Positions 27,503 through 36,058 are shown, numbered from the stretch's first letter. The stretch is DNA of 64,000 bases from Bacteroidota bacterium (GCA_020161435.1 JAIUNV010000004.1:372001-436000); one strand, 5' to 3'. Notes: a model not told the origin generated them from the sequence alone. Translations and numbers: made by a program.

Positions 27503-28102
27503 TTAATTTTCTTTTTTGTCGGTTACAGAATATCCTGTTGAGTTTATTGCTTTTTCGATTTCAGAAATATTTGTTTTTGAGTTGTCAAATTCTATGATTG
27601 CATTTCCATTTTCATATGAAGCGTTTGAACTTATTATTCCTGTCAATTTATTTACTTCGTGATTTACGTGTTCTTCGCAACTCGCACAAGTCATTCCGCT
27701 AATCGTAAATTTTACTTTTTGAATATTGGATTTGTCCACTACTATGATTTGCTTTTCTTTCTTTGGGTAGAAAATGCTTGAATAGTATGGAAAGGCAAGC
27801 ATAACGATTGCAAATGCTGTTACTATTCCTAAAAACATTTTTGACTGAATGAATTTTGGTTTTTCTTCTGTCTCACAGTTGCAGTCAATTTGCTTTTTAG
27901 GTTTCAACTTTTGATACCAAGCAAAACCAAGAACCAAAATTGTCAAACCGATAAAATACGGTCTGAAAGGTTCGAGCCAAGAAAAAGTAGAAGCAAGTCC
28001 GCTTGTTCCTGCAATGAGAGCCAAGACAGGTGTAATGCAACACAATGAAGCTGCAATTGCTGTTAAAAGTCCTGCTCCGATTAGTTTGTTGTCTGTTTTC
28101 AT
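27503..28102 (-). CDS. Mercuric transport fusion protein MerTP
   Basis: 199 residues. The N-terminal MerT-like part has three membrane segments and the vicinal Cys pair in AASLCCITPVLALIAG (about 20). A cytoplasmic CNCETEEK loop lies near 75. The C-terminal MerP-like HMA domain (about 130-195) contains SGMTCASCEEHVNHEV with CxxC. This fusion imports Hg(II) for reduction or handling in the cytoplasm. It overlaps arsR by 4 bp and the GDCCVxC gene follows. No merA reductase is in this cassette, so import without reduction would need merA elsewhere. Confidence 0.88.
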   Translation of the reverse strand: MKTDNKLIGAGLLTAIAASLCCITPVLALIAGTSGLASTFSWLEPFRPYFIGLTILVLGFAWYQKLKPKKQIDCNCETEEKPKFIQSKMFLGIVTAFAIVMLAFPYYSSIFYPKKEKQIIVVDKSNIQKVKFTISGMTCASCEEHVNHEVNKLTGIISSNASYENGNAIIEFDNSKTNISEIEKAINSTGYSVTDKKEN

Positions 28103-28473
28103 AATGTTTCTAATATTTTGTTTTCGTCAAGTATTTTGAAAAACGGTTTCAGCATTTTTTCATACTCTTTTGTCAACGAGTAAAAAATGGTTTGTGCTTC
28201 TCGTTCGGTTTCAATAAGTTTTCTGTCTTTGAGTTTTCTCAAGTGTTGTGAAACTGCTGAAATTGTCATACCGAGAATGTCGCTTATATCACAAACACAA
28301 AGTCGTTTTTCTTCATAGAGCAGAAATAGAATTTTCAGTCTTACGTTGTTTCCTGCCAATTCAAGTCCGTTCGATAAATAGTCAAACGAGCCGTTGAGTT
28401 CTGAAACTCGGTCTTTACAGCGGTTTATTTGTTTAATGTCCGCTTGTTGTCTTATACAAGAATTGTTGTCCAT
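28099..28473 (-). CDS. ArsR/SmtB family metal-responsive repressor
   Basis: 124 residues from the ATG at 28471-28473; the longer frame would run through the promoter and into attC-like site B. A winged helix has RLKILFLLYEEKRLCVCDIS with the alpha-3 metal-site Cys pair CVCD, and the recognition helix TISAVSQHLRKLKDRKLIE. Additional Cys residues near the N-terminus (NNSCIRQ and INRCKDR) could complete a thiolate site. As the first gene before merTP it is likely the Hg(II)-released repressor of this operon, in place of MerR. A palindrome at the promoter fits its operator. Confidence 0.87.
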   Translation of the reverse strand: MDNNSCIRQQADIKQINRCKDRVSELNGSFDYLSNGLELAGNNVRLKILFLLYEEKRLCVCDISDILGMTISAVSQHLRKLKDRKLIETEREAQTIFYSLTKEYEKMLKPFFKILDENKILETL

Positions 28474-28477
28474 AGCA

Positions 28478-28507
28478 CAAAGGTAGTCAATTTGCTTATT
28501 TAAGCAA
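28478..28507 (-). promoter_or_regulatory. Promoter and ArsR-type operator of the mercury cassette
   Basis: On the minus strand a -7 box TACCTTTG (28478-28485) matches the Bacteroidota consensus TAnnTTTG, with TTG 19 bp upstream inside a perfect palindrome. The palindrome TTGCTTATTTAAGCAA (28492-28507) has 7-bp arms and covers the -33 region, so bound repressor would block RNA polymerase. The -7 box ends 4 bp before the arsR ATG, implying a leaderless or nearly leaderless transcript. Confidence 0.7.
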
Positions 28508-28577
28508 CTACTAAAATACGAAACATCAAAAAGAACCCGATTTTGTCTGACGGGTTGTGTCGTCATAGCCTTGCCAC

Positions 28578-28710
28578 TAACGTTTTGCAGCTTGGCGCAG
28601 GCGGGGCTTTTTAGCACTACACTTAAACCGAAGAACTGCACTTCAATTATACGAAAAATTGTCATACGAAGCACGAAACCCCCGCTTGCGCCAAACTGCT
28701 GTTACAGGTA
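28578..28710 (-). repeat. attC-like site B
   Basis: Left TAACGTTTTGCAGCTTGGCG and right CGCTTGCGCCAAACTGCTGTTA pair over TTGGCGCA-GCGGGG. Right core GTTACAGGTA (28701-28710) is the reverse complement of TACCTGTAAC at the left of site C, and the match extends to 15 of 16 bases with one mismatch. Confidence 0.8.
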
Positions 28711-28731
28711 GGCGTTCTTTATGTTTATTCG

Positions 28732-29433
28732 TCAAACCGTCAATATTTTCTGTCCTTTTTCGTCTATAATTATTTTTTCGTTGTCAAATGTTGTTACCAA
28801 GGCAAACCCGTTATAAAATGGTTCAATTGTCAGGTAGCGATTTTTATAAACTTCCTTCCCTTTTTTGTCAATGTGAAACCAACCGTTATTGTCTTTAGCT
28901 GTTGCAAAGTTTTTATGGAAAACTCCCAAGTCAAGAAATGATTTGTCGTTTATGAGTTTCCCTTTGTTGTCAATGTGTCTGTAAAAACCGTCTTTAGATT
29001 TTACACAAGCAATTCCGTCTTTGTAGTCGCCTGCGTAAACAAAATTGTCTGCGTAAATACGGTTTCCGTTTATGTCAATGTGAAAATATTGGTTGTCTGT
29101 ATTGCGAACGGTGCAAATGTTTTCTTGAAAATTTCCTGTCCACGAAAACGAAGTTTGATAAACTCTTTCGCCTTTTTCATTAATGTGAAACCAACGATTG
29201 CCGTCAATTACAGAAGCACGATTACAATAAAAACCAAAAGTTCGTGAGTAGCGATTTCTGTAAAGTTCGTTTCCGTTTACGTCAATGTGATAAGCACCCG
29301 AATTATCTAAAACAGGAGCAAGTGCTGGCGAATGAAATTTTAAAACTTCAATAAATGTTTTTCCGAAAATTGGTTTTCCGTCAAATAAAAAATGCGTGTT
29401 GTCTGCTGATACTTTAATTTCTTGCCAATTCAT
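28732..29433 (-). CDS. WG-repeat protein
   Basis: 233 residues made of about seven WG/KWG-type units, each with a pattern like GNRWFHINEKGERVY or NGWFHIDKKGKEVYKNRY. Such repeats form beta structures and occur in secreted or intracellular binding proteins; no signal peptide is seen. It overlaps the phosphatase gene by 20 bp, so these genes are cotranscribed. It is the last gene of a four-gene cassette and its stop is 22 bp from attC-like site B. A substrate-binding or scaffold role for the associated glycosyltransferase/radical-SAM protein is speculative. Confidence 0.8.
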   Translation of the reverse strand: MNWQEIKVSADNTHFLFDGKPIFGKTFIEVLKFHSPALAPVLDNSGAYHIDVNGNELYRNRYSRTFGFYCNRASVIDGNRWFHINEKGERVYQTSFSWTGNFQENICTVRNTDNQYFHIDINGNRIYADNFVYAGDYKDGIACVKSKDGFYRHIDNKGKLINDKSFLDLGVFHKNFATAKDNNGWFHIDKKGKEVYKNRYLTIEPFYNGFALVTTFDNEKIIIDEKGQKILTV

Positions 29434-29983
29434 TGTTCCTAAATGTCAGTCCTGTTAAATAGTTTATCCAATTATCTTTTGTGTAAACTTTCTTGTTTAT
29501 GCTGAAATGATAAAACGCAATTAACATATCGTGAGTGATGAAAATTGTCATTCCGTTTTGTGTTGAGTTTTCGTTTATGAAATTCGTAATTCTAAAATTT
29601 AACTCGTCAATGTTCGGAATGCCTGGAATTTTTTCGCCTTGCATAAATCGTTTATACATTTCGTCAAAACCGTGTTGAAGAAAAAATTTCCCTGCAATTT
29701 TTTCGTCTGAAATATGAAGTCCGGGCGCACCCAACGAAGTTGTTTCAATTATTTCTATTGAATTTCCATAACCTTTGGTTATGTATTCAGCCGTCTGAAC
29801 ACAACGACCAACAGGACTTGTGAAAATTCTATTGATTTTTCTTTCAGATAATATTTCGCCAAACCTTTGTGCGTTTTGTTTTCCTTTTTCGTTCAATAAA
29901 ATTTCATTTCCGAAAGAACCTTGCGGAATGTCATCTCTGTCAGCGTGGCGAAGCAAAAGCGATATTTTTTCGTTTTCCTTCAT
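29414..29983 (-). CDS. Histidine phosphatase superfamily protein
   Basis: 189 residues. The phosphohistidine motif is LLLRHADRDD (His near 12), with the second Arg in IFTSPVGRCVQTAEYI and the second catalytic His in MTIFITHDML (about 149). This is the phosphoglycerate mutase-like fold, acting on small phosphoesters or phosphoproteins. It starts at the base next to the stop of the GT-radical-SAM gene and overlaps the WG-repeat gene, so all three probably form a unit. The substrate is unknown; a sugar phosphate linked to the glycosyltransferase is possible. Confidence 0.85.
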   Translation of the reverse strand: MKENEKISLLLRHADRDDIPQGSFGNEILLNEKGKQNAQRFGEILSERKINRIFTSPVGRCVQTAEYITKGYGNSIEIIETTSLGAPGLHISDEKIAGKFFLQHGFDEMYKRFMQGEKIPGIPNIDELNFRITNFINENSTQNGMTIFITHDMLIAFYHFSINKKVYTKDNWINYLTGLTFRNNELARN

Positions 29984-32275
29984 TTAGTTTGGTTTACGCA
30001 TATTGCAGGTTTTACACAAATCAATTGTCTTGTAATTCTTTACAAGGTTTTGGTAATTGTCGTTTTGCAACACTTCTTCAATGCTTGTGTTTTCAATGTT
30101 TCCAAAGTGTCCAAGAGTTTTTCGCATTTCGTCAGGTGCACAACAAGGCGAAATATTTCCTGTCGCTGAAATCCAAAGTTCCTTTTCTAAAAACGGACAT
30201 TCGTAGCTGTCGGGAATTTCTTTGTTTTCGTTTTTCTGTAATGGAATAATGTTTTCCAAAATCACTTTTTCGCCATTTGGCTTGCGGAATTTTTCTTGTG
30301 CTTCGTTCGCTTGTTTTACATACTCATTCCATTGCAAAATACTTTCGGGCGTTGCTTTCATTGATAAATGTTTGATTTCATCAAAATGCGCCCAAAGTTG
30401 ATGTCCCTTTACTCTGTCCACACCAAGTTGTGAAGCCAATTTTACGATGTCTGCCAATTCGTGCATATTGTTTTGCATAAACGTAAGTTGAAACGTTACA
30501 CGGCAGTAATAACCTGTGTTTGCAAAGTGTTCATCACGAATACGGATAAACTCTTTCACGTTTGCAACTGCTTGTTCAAAGTCAATTCCTTTCATTACTT
30601 CTTGCGAAGTTTCGGTAGTTGCACCGTTCCAACTTATTTTTACGTCCGTTGTAATTGGAACAATTAGTTTCGCCCATTCGGTAACGGTTTTCTCTGTTGT
30701 TCTCGGAAATGTTCCGTTAGTTGTCAAATTCATCTTGATGTTGTATTTGTAACACAACTCAATAAAGTGGGCAAAATGCTTGTAGATTAGCGGCTCGCCC
30801 ATTGTGGACGGTATCATTTCCATAACACCGATTTTTTTTGCTTGCTCAAAAATTGGTTCTAACCATTCTTTCGGCATTCTGCGATGTTTACCGTTTAGTT
30901 TTTCTTTGATGTAAGTTGAAAACGGACTGTGTTCTTCGCACATTGTGCAACTCAAATTACAATCTTCAGGATTTGTGTCAAGCGTAACACGCCAAAGTTT
31001 GTAAATGAATTTGCTATAAATGTTTTCTAATTCTTTGCAATGGTCTTGGATATTTGGAACGCTTCCGTCTGCGGAATACAAATAACCTTTTTCGCCTAAC
31101 GTCTTCATTTTGTCAGGATTTGAAACAGCAAATTTCATTCGTTCTGCTAAAGAATTTGCGTTGCGATGTTCAAACAAAAGTCCGTTTACATTGTGCTCAA
31201 CATATTCTTTCATTCCGCCAAAATCGGCTGTGATTACAGGAACCTTACACGATTGCGCTTCGTGAATTACAAGAGGCGAATTTTCGCCCCAAATACTCGG
31301 AACCACAATGCAGTCAACATTTGAAAAAACATCATTCGCCAAATTATGATTGATGTATTCTCCCGAAAAATCAATCTTGTTTTTTGAATTTTCGGCTAAT
31401 GATTTTAAAGCATTTGTGCTTTGTCCGTTTGCTCTGCCAAATATTTTAAGCGTTGCAGGTTCTTCAATTTGCTTAAATGCTTCAATCAATAGGTTTACTC
31501 CTTTTGCAGGAATGTGAGTTCCGATGTAACCAAAAGTGTAATTCGTTTTCTCTTTCGATTTTTCGGTTTGGGTTAGATATTCAGTGGGAAAGCCATAATC
31601 TAAGTATAAGATTTTGTTTTCGGGAACACCATAGTCATTGATAAATCTATCACGTAAATAATTTGAAGGGGCGATAAACAAATCAACTTTTTTGATGATT
31701 GCTTTTGTTTCAATCATTCGCTGATGAATCCAAATGCTCCAATTTTCAATTTCTGTGGTTTCGATTTCCTCTCGTCCGCTGAAATACACTTTGTAGCAAT
31801 CAGTCGCACATTTTTTATCGTCTTGTTTTTCGCACAACTGAAAGTTGTTTTCGTTTCCAATGCTTCGTGTCAAAAATTGTCCACGTGGACACATTAACCA
31901 AAAGTCGTGAAGCGTGTAAACAATGGGAATTTTGAGTTTATTTAGCTCGTCAATCAAACCTGTTGATAGGTGATTAACGTGACCTATGTGTGCAATGTCG
32001 GGTTTAATTTGCATTAGTAACTCAGAAAAGTTGTCGTCCATTTGTTTGTGGCGATAACCGTCCTTGCCCTGCGGATTGTTTACGAAGTAAAGTGTTAGGT
32101 TGTCGTTGACTTTTTGTTCCCGAATACTGAAACAAGCTGCATAGGGATTCTCTTCCCGTGTAAAAACGGAAATTTTGTGTCGCTTAGAAAGTTCGTTGCA
32201 AATGGATTGACTATAAACTTCTGAACCTGCATTGTAATTGGGCGGATAGCCGTGTATTATTTTTAAAATGTGCAT
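29984..32275 (-). CDS. Glycosyltransferase family 4 / radical SAM-SPASM fusion protein
   Basis: 763 residues. Residues 1-about 400 are a GT4 enzyme: MHILKIIHGYPPNYNAGSEV at the acceptor side, TFGYIGTHIPAKGVNLLIEA, and VVPSIWGENSPLVIHEAQSC with the donor-binding Glu. Residues about 430-763 are a radical SAM domain with CNLSCTMC (CxxxCxxC), then a SPASM-like C-terminus with SPCCAPDEM and DLCKTCNMRKPN. The fusion suggests sequential glycosylation and radical chemistry on one substrate, such as a peptide or lipid-linked sugar. It follows a 46-residue peptide gene and a terminator, and precedes a phosphatase and a WG-repeat gene. I do not know a characterised example of this layout. Confidence 0.82.
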   Translation of the reverse strand: MHILKIIHGYPPNYNAGSEVYSQSICNELSKRHKISVFTREENPYAACFSIREQKVNDNLTLYFVNNPQGKDGYRHKQMDDNFSELLMQIKPDIAHIGHVNHLSTGLIDELNKLKIPIVYTLHDFWLMCPRGQFLTRSIGNENNFQLCEKQDDKKCATDCYKVYFSGREEIETTEIENWSIWIHQRMIETKAIIKKVDLFIAPSNYLRDRFINDYGVPENKILYLDYGFPTEYLTQTEKSKEKTNYTFGYIGTHIPAKGVNLLIEAFKQIEEPATLKIFGRANGQSTNALKSLAENSKNKIDFSGEYINHNLANDVFSNVDCIVVPSIWGENSPLVIHEAQSCKVPVITADFGGMKEYVEHNVNGLLFEHRNANSLAERMKFAVSNPDKMKTLGEKGYLYSADGSVPNIQDHCKELENIYSKFIYKLWRVTLDTNPEDCNLSCTMCEEHSPFSTYIKEKLNGKHRRMPKEWLEPIFEQAKKIGVMEMIPSTMGEPLIYKHFAHFIELCYKYNIKMNLTTNGTFPRTTEKTVTEWAKLIVPITTDVKISWNGATTETSQEVMKGIDFEQAVANVKEFIRIRDEHFANTGYYCRVTFQLTFMQNNMHELADIVKLASQLGVDRVKGHQLWAHFDEIKHLSMKATPESILQWNEYVKQANEAQEKFRKPNGEKVILENIIPLQKNENKEIPDSYECPFLEKELWISATGNISPCCAPDEMRKTLGHFGNIENTSIEEVLQNDNYQNLVKNYKTIDLCKTCNMRKPN

Positions 32276-32298
32276 TTTTAGTCGGATTAAAAATATAA

Positions 32299-32325
32299 AA
32301 GCAAGCGGGCGAAGCCCGCTTGCTT
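32299..32325 (-). terminator. Strong terminator between the peptide gene and the GT-radical-SAM gene
   Basis: AAGCAAGCGGGC-GAA-GCCCGCTTGCTT is a perfect 12-bp stem; on the minus strand it is followed by TTATATTTTTAATCC. It lies 10 bp after the stop of the 46-residue peptide gene and 24 bp before the next start. It would give more peptide transcript than enzyme transcript by partial termination. Confidence 0.88.
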
Positions 32326-32335
32326 AATGCACAAC

Positions 32336-32476
32336 TTATCTTTTACCTTTTTGCTGGTTCGGATTAAGCTGTTTTCCACGATTACCTTGATTTTTGTCAA
32401 AGGTCGTGTTGCTTCCATTAGTTCCCTTGTTTGGGTTCTTAATGTCTGCCTGATGATTAGATGATTTGTTTTTCAT
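32336..32476 (-). CDS. Small basic Asn/Lys/Gly-rich protein, 46 residues
   Basis: It starts MKNKSSNHQADIKNPNKGTN and ends NPNQQKGKR. It has no Cys, no hydrophobic segment and few large hydrophobic residues, so it should be unstructured. The start is the ATG at 32474-32476. A strong terminator follows and then the GT-radical-SAM gene. The composition recalls small conserved Bacteroidota proteins with NPNKGT and GNRGKQLNP segments (from memory, not checked). It could be an independent stress-type small protein, or a substrate of the downstream enzymes; Asn, Ser and Thr residues would be available for glycosylation. The role is not known. Confidence 0.6.
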   Translation of the reverse strand: MKNKSSNHQADIKNPNKGTNGSNTTFDKNQGNRGKQLNPNQQKGKR

Positions 32477-32612
32477 AAATCACAACAGTTTAGAAGTTAC
32501 GCCTACTCTTAATTTGCTTTTCGGCATCCGCACCGTCAGTTTTGAATGGACTTCAGAATAACCATTTTATCGTCACCGTTGTCGGTTTGCAGTGTCTTTT
32601 TACGCTTACCTG

Positions 32613-32743
32613 TAACGGTTTGGCGCTTGGCGCAGTGGCGGATTTCGGAGCACAAAACTGTCAATACACCACAAAAGTTGATGCGAGGTAGAATGTTCAA
32701 TTAACCACATCACCCGCCATTGAACCAAACGCCTGTTACCTGC
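32613..32743 (-). repeat. attC-like site C
   Basis: Left TAACGGTTTGGCGCTTGGCG and right CGCCATTGAACCAAACGCC then TGTTA pair over GGCG-TTGG-CA-TGGCGG. Right core GTTACCTGC (32735-32743) is the reverse complement of GCAGGTAAC at the left of site D (10 bp, then TGTT again after one mismatch). Confidence 0.78.
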
Positions 32744-32760
32744 TGTGTTTCCTTCTGTCG

Positions 32761-34446
32761 TCATAGGTTTGACATTAAATACTGAACAATTTTTTCTTTC
32801 CTTTTCTGTATTAAATCTCTCGTCCAAGACGGATTGTCCTTTGTCATTTCTTGTATTTCCCTTTGTTGTTCCAAGTGGGTGTAACTCGCTCTTTTGTCAG
32901 CAAATGGTTTGTTACCAACTGAACAATTATGAGATTTTGAAAGCAGCAAATAGTTTCCTAAACAGTTGATGTGTTGATGTATAAACTCTTCATCATAAGT
33001 GTCGTAACCTGTTTCTGGATTTTCTGTCTGTGGTGCAATATGCTCTAATTCAGGACTTGTTATTTTATCAAATCTTGTCGGTGAGTAACCACTTTTTCCT
33101 TGTGATTCAAGATGATTCTCGTATTTCCAAAGCAAGAATTTTGCGGTCGAGTGATTAACACCACCTTGTAATGCTTTTTCTAGTTCATTGTTACCCCAAT
33201 ATGACCACCACCAATCTTGTGTAGTTTTCATCCAATCAATTCTAATAATTATTGGTGAAATGTCAGAATGCTCAGAAGTGAATTTTTGGTATACGTCATT
33301 AAGTCTTGATGTTATGTCTGCTCTTGTTCCTATTAGTCTGTGTCTTATTACTAAAGATTCAAGACTTGAACAAAGTTGTGATATGTCATTTTTGGAAAGT
33401 CCAAATTTGTAAGCCTTAATAATAAATGGAATAGAAATACCAATGCCACCAAGTGAAATGAGTGAATGAATTTCAATATTTTCTCTTTGGTCTTTGCCGA
33501 AGAATGACGTTAAATGCTCAAAACTTATCGCAAGTGAACGAGTAAAATCCTTTATAAATGAAATTGAATTTTCTTCTGAAAGTAATTTATTGATTTTTTC
33601 AATTGCGTTTGATTCCCAAAGAGAATTGAAATGAACTCGTAATGTGTAAACCAAAACATCATCTTCATTGATGTTGTATTCGATTGAAGAAATTGATTTG
33701 TAGATTTTTTCAAAGCGTGATTTAATTTCGTCAATCAATGATTCTTTTTCTTCTCCAGCATAAAGATGAACATTGAACATAAATTGAGCTTTTATTATCT
33801 CCAAATTTGAAGGTTTTTTACCCCTGTTGTTTTGGAAGATAAACATTTGAATTGCTTCTGATTCGTCTGTAACTGGGTGTGTTGTGCAAGATGCACTTTG
33901 AACAGTTTCAAGCATCTTTAAAAGATATGCTTCATCTTTATTTGAAAGTTTTTGAGCAAAGAAATCATAAGCATTAACGATTCGTTTTGCAGATTCTGTA
34001 TCAAGTCCGTTTTTATCCTTTTTGGTTTGGTCAATTACATAGTCTTTGAAAAGTTGGTTATCATAATCAACTGTCGCAAAACGAAATGTTGAATTTCTTT
34101 TGATAATGTCTTCAAAAGTTTCTTGTTCGGTTTCATTTAAAGGTCTGATTTGTTTAATTCGAGAGAACAGAGCCGAAAGAAAAATCACAATTGTTGTAAG
34201 TCGCTGTTGACCGTCAATTACTCCAAATTTATTGGCTTCTTTTTCTTCAAATAAAAAGTGTCCAAAATAGTATTTTGATTTTGTTGTGCTTCGGTTGTAA
34301 TCTTCCAAGTCAGATAGAAAGGTGTTTACTTGTTTTGGCGTTTTACTACTTTCAAATTCTGTGTCCCAAGAATATGCACGTTGATAAGTCGGAACAAATA
34401 TTCTGTTCCCTGCTAACATTTGTTTTATTGATGTTGATGCTTCCAT
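32761..34446 (-). CDS. DUF262 / DUF1524 (GmrSD-like) protein
   Basis: 561 residues. The N-terminal DUF262 part (about 5-250) has FVPTYQRAYSWD, KYYFGHFLFEE and the conserved VIDGQQRLTTIVIFLSALF. The C-terminal DUF1524 part carries an HNH-like motif in SPELEHIAPQ (about 480) and NCLGNYLLLSKSHNCSVGNK. This layout matches GmrS-GmrD fusions and related single-chain type IV restriction nucleases, which cut modified phage DNA using NTP. It shares a cassette with a zinc-finger peptide gene located 61 bp upstream. Defence against phage is the best guess; a DNA target is not known. Confidence 0.85.
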   Translation of the reverse strand: MEASTSIKQMLAGNRIFVPTYQRAYSWDTEFESSKTPKQVNTFLSDLEDYNRSTTKSKYYFGHFLFEEKEANKFGVIDGQQRLTTIVIFLSALFSRIKQIRPLNETEQETFEDIIKRNSTFRFATVDYDNQLFKDYVIDQTKKDKNGLDTESAKRIVNAYDFFAQKLSNKDEAYLLKMLETVQSASCTTHPVTDESEAIQMFIFQNNRGKKPSNLEIIKAQFMFNVHLYAGEEKESLIDEIKSRFEKIYKSISSIEYNINEDDVLVYTLRVHFNSLWESNAIEKINKLLSEENSISFIKDFTRSLAISFEHLTSFFGKDQRENIEIHSLISLGGIGISIPFIIKAYKFGLSKNDISQLCSSLESLVIRHRLIGTRADITSRLNDVYQKFTSEHSDISPIIIRIDWMKTTQDWWWSYWGNNELEKALQGGVNHSTAKFLLWKYENHLESQGKSGYSPTRFDKITSPELEHIAPQTENPETGYDTYDEEFIHQHINCLGNYLLLSKSHNCSVGNKPFADKRASYTHLEQQREIQEMTKDNPSWTRDLIQKRKEKIVQYLMSNL

Positions 34447-34507
34447 TTAAAATTTTTCTGGTTGTTAAAAAAATTGGTGGTGGCTTCGCCACCACCAATG
34501 AATGTTT

Positions 34508-34738
34508 TTACATCGCTGGTTGATGCTTTTTGGATGAACTTTTTGAGCAAGAATTTGCTGTCAGGCTTGATAAACTTGAAAATTTCTGTCCGCAACACTT
34601 ACAGGTGTATTGTGATTTTTCACTTCCTTCATACAATTCGTGCTTTTTCCCGTCAGGATTTCTTGAACAAGAATTTGCAGTCAAGCTTGATACACTCGAA
34701 AATTTCTGTCCGCACCATTTACAATAAAAATTTGCCAT
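34508..34738 (-). CDS. Small protein with two tandem zinc-finger-like repeats
   Basis: 76 residues with two copies of a unit CxxCGQKFSS(V/L)SSLTANSC...H: YCKWCGQKFSSVSSLTANSC with His near 33, and TCKCCGQKFSSLSSLTANSC with His near 72. Each repeat offers three Cys and one His for Zn(II). The near identity of the two units (about 24 residues apart in spacing at the DNA level too) indicates internal duplication. It is the first gene of the cassette with the DUF262 nuclease. It may bind nucleic acid or a protein; function unknown. Confidence 0.72.
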   Translation of the reverse strand: MANFYCKWCGQKFSSVSSLTANSCSRNPDGKKHELYEGSEKSQYTCKCCGQKFSSLSSLTANSCSKSSSKKHQPAM

Positions 34739-34861
34739 AATAATTTGTTTTTTTTGTTTGTGCTTACTCTATTCGGTTTTCAGCGTTCCCCGTTTTCTGC
34801 AAATTTCGTTTGTCAGTCCGTCAAACTGTGTCGTTGTGAACGGTCGTCCTAACATAGCAGG

Positions 34862-35059
34862 TAACGGTCAACAGCTTTGCGTTCGGCAGGGCATTGGAAA
34901 AACGTCCAGCCCGGAACTGCTGCTGATGTAAGATACAAAAGCTGAGAATATAATTTATTGTTCATTAGCGTTCGGTCAGCCGGATATGTAGCTGATAGTA
35001 ATACTGCCGATGAGGATTTATTAGTCGTCCCTGCTGACGCAAAACTGCCTGTTGTGCGT
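34862..35059 (-). repeat. attC-like site D (long type)
   Basis: About 198 bp. Left TAACGGTCAACAGCTTTGCG pairs with right CTGCTGACGCAAAACTGCC and TGTTG. The centre holds GTCCAGCCCGGAACTGCTGC and related inverted pieces, as in G, K and L. Right core GTTGTGCGT (35051-35059) is the reverse complement of ACGCACAAC at 36065-36073. Identical to site K. Confidence 0.8.
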
Positions 35060-35065
35060 TCGTAT

Positions 35066-36058
35066 TTATTGTCGCATTAACCATTCTTTCCAATCATTAG
35101 ATACCTTGTCCCAATTAAAAATGTCATAATTGGGTTCGCCATTCGCTTTTAACGGAAAATAATTGTGCTCTGTCCCAACGTATGCTTTGAATGTAAAATT
35201 TTTTCTTTTTTGTCTTATCATTTCAATTCTCAAATAGTCGTTGAATGGGGAGCTGTAATCTTTTGTACCATAGCAAACAAGAACAGGGATTTTTAATCTC
35301 TGCAGATATTGAATTGGCGGAATTGAAAATTCATATGTCGCTTTGTAAGTGTCTCCATTCGATGCGTCCGTGTTTGTTGGCTCCGCCACTATGTTTTCCC
35401 AATTTTTTATTACATCTTCTGCATATTTAGTTGTGTCTGTCTCGTTAGCTCTTTGTCGCTCAACGATTGTTAAAATTCTTCCTAAAGGGTTACCGCCTGA
35501 ATAAATAAGTTCTGTCACTTTCGGAAAACTCAAAGCAAGTTTTGCCGCAACCGTACTTCCTTCCGAATGCCCTGCGACAATCAATTTACTTTTGGAAATC
35601 CAGGGTTGCCGTTGTAAAAAAGTAATGACATAAATATTTCTATTCACATAATAGTCAAGCAAATTTCTCTCTAAATATTTTTTTGAAAATTTTCCTGTGC
35701 TATCCACATAAGTAAAGTCTTCTGCTAAGGATTTTTTGTCGGCAATAAGCGGAGTGAAAGGCTTACTAATGATTGCCAAATGATAGTGATTGGTTAAGCT
35801 ATCAGGGTTGAAAGGAAAAACTCCATACATTCCTTGCTCATCATATTTAATTAATGGTTGCGGTAAGCTGCCTTGACAAAAAAGAAACAAAGGTTTTGGT
35901 TTCTTTTCTTCACCCTTTTTTGATTTGATTAGTATATCAACAGTGTCGTCTTTATAAATTGTCTGCAAATGTCTGAAGCCATAGTCCTCCGGTCGCTTAT
36001 TTTGTCCAAATAAACTAGTACTTAAAAAAAAGAATGCTAGGAGTATGAGACTCTTCAT
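35066..36058 (-). CDS. Secreted alpha/beta hydrolase, copy 1
   Basis: 330 residues from the ATG at 36056-36058; a GTG four codons upstream lies in the core site. A signal peptide (MKSLILLAFFFLSTSLFGQ) precedes a hydrolase fold: oxyanion-side LFLFCQGSLPQPL, nucleophile elbow IVAGHSEGSTVAAKLA (Ser), acid in LVCYGTKDYSSPF (Asp) and a His in VGTEHNYFP. It would act as an esterase or peptidase in the periplasm or outside; the substrate is unknown. The encoded protein is identical to that at 61292-62284. The start is 15 bp from the upstream core and the stop 6 bp from the next core, a very compact cassette. Confidence 0.85.
   Translation of the reverse strand: MKSLILLAFFFLSTSLFGQNKRPEDYGFRHLQTIYKDDTVDILIKSKKGEEKKPKPLFLFCQGSLPQPLIKYDEQGMYGVFPFNPDSLTNHYHLAIISKPFTPLIADKKSLAEDFTYVDSTGKFSKKYLERNLLDYYVNRNIYVITFLQRQPWISKSKLIVAGHSEGSTVAAKLALSFPKVTELIYSGGNPLGRILTIVERQRANETDTTKYAEDVIKNWENIVAEPTNTDASNGDTYKATYEFSIPPIQYLQRLKIPVLVCYGTKDYSSPFNDYLRIEMIRQKRKNFTFKAYVGTEHNYFPLKANGEPNYDIFNWDKVSNDWKEWLMRQ

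Noticed and set aside
28478..28507. A MerR-type operator with 19-bp spacing
   Set aside because: The regulator gene is of the ArsR type, and the palindrome and promoter spacing fit simple repression.
32613..32743. Classical class 1 integron attC consensus GTTRRRY at every site
   Set aside because: Only some cores fit (for example GTTGGGC). I therefore call the sites attC-like and do not assign an integron class.
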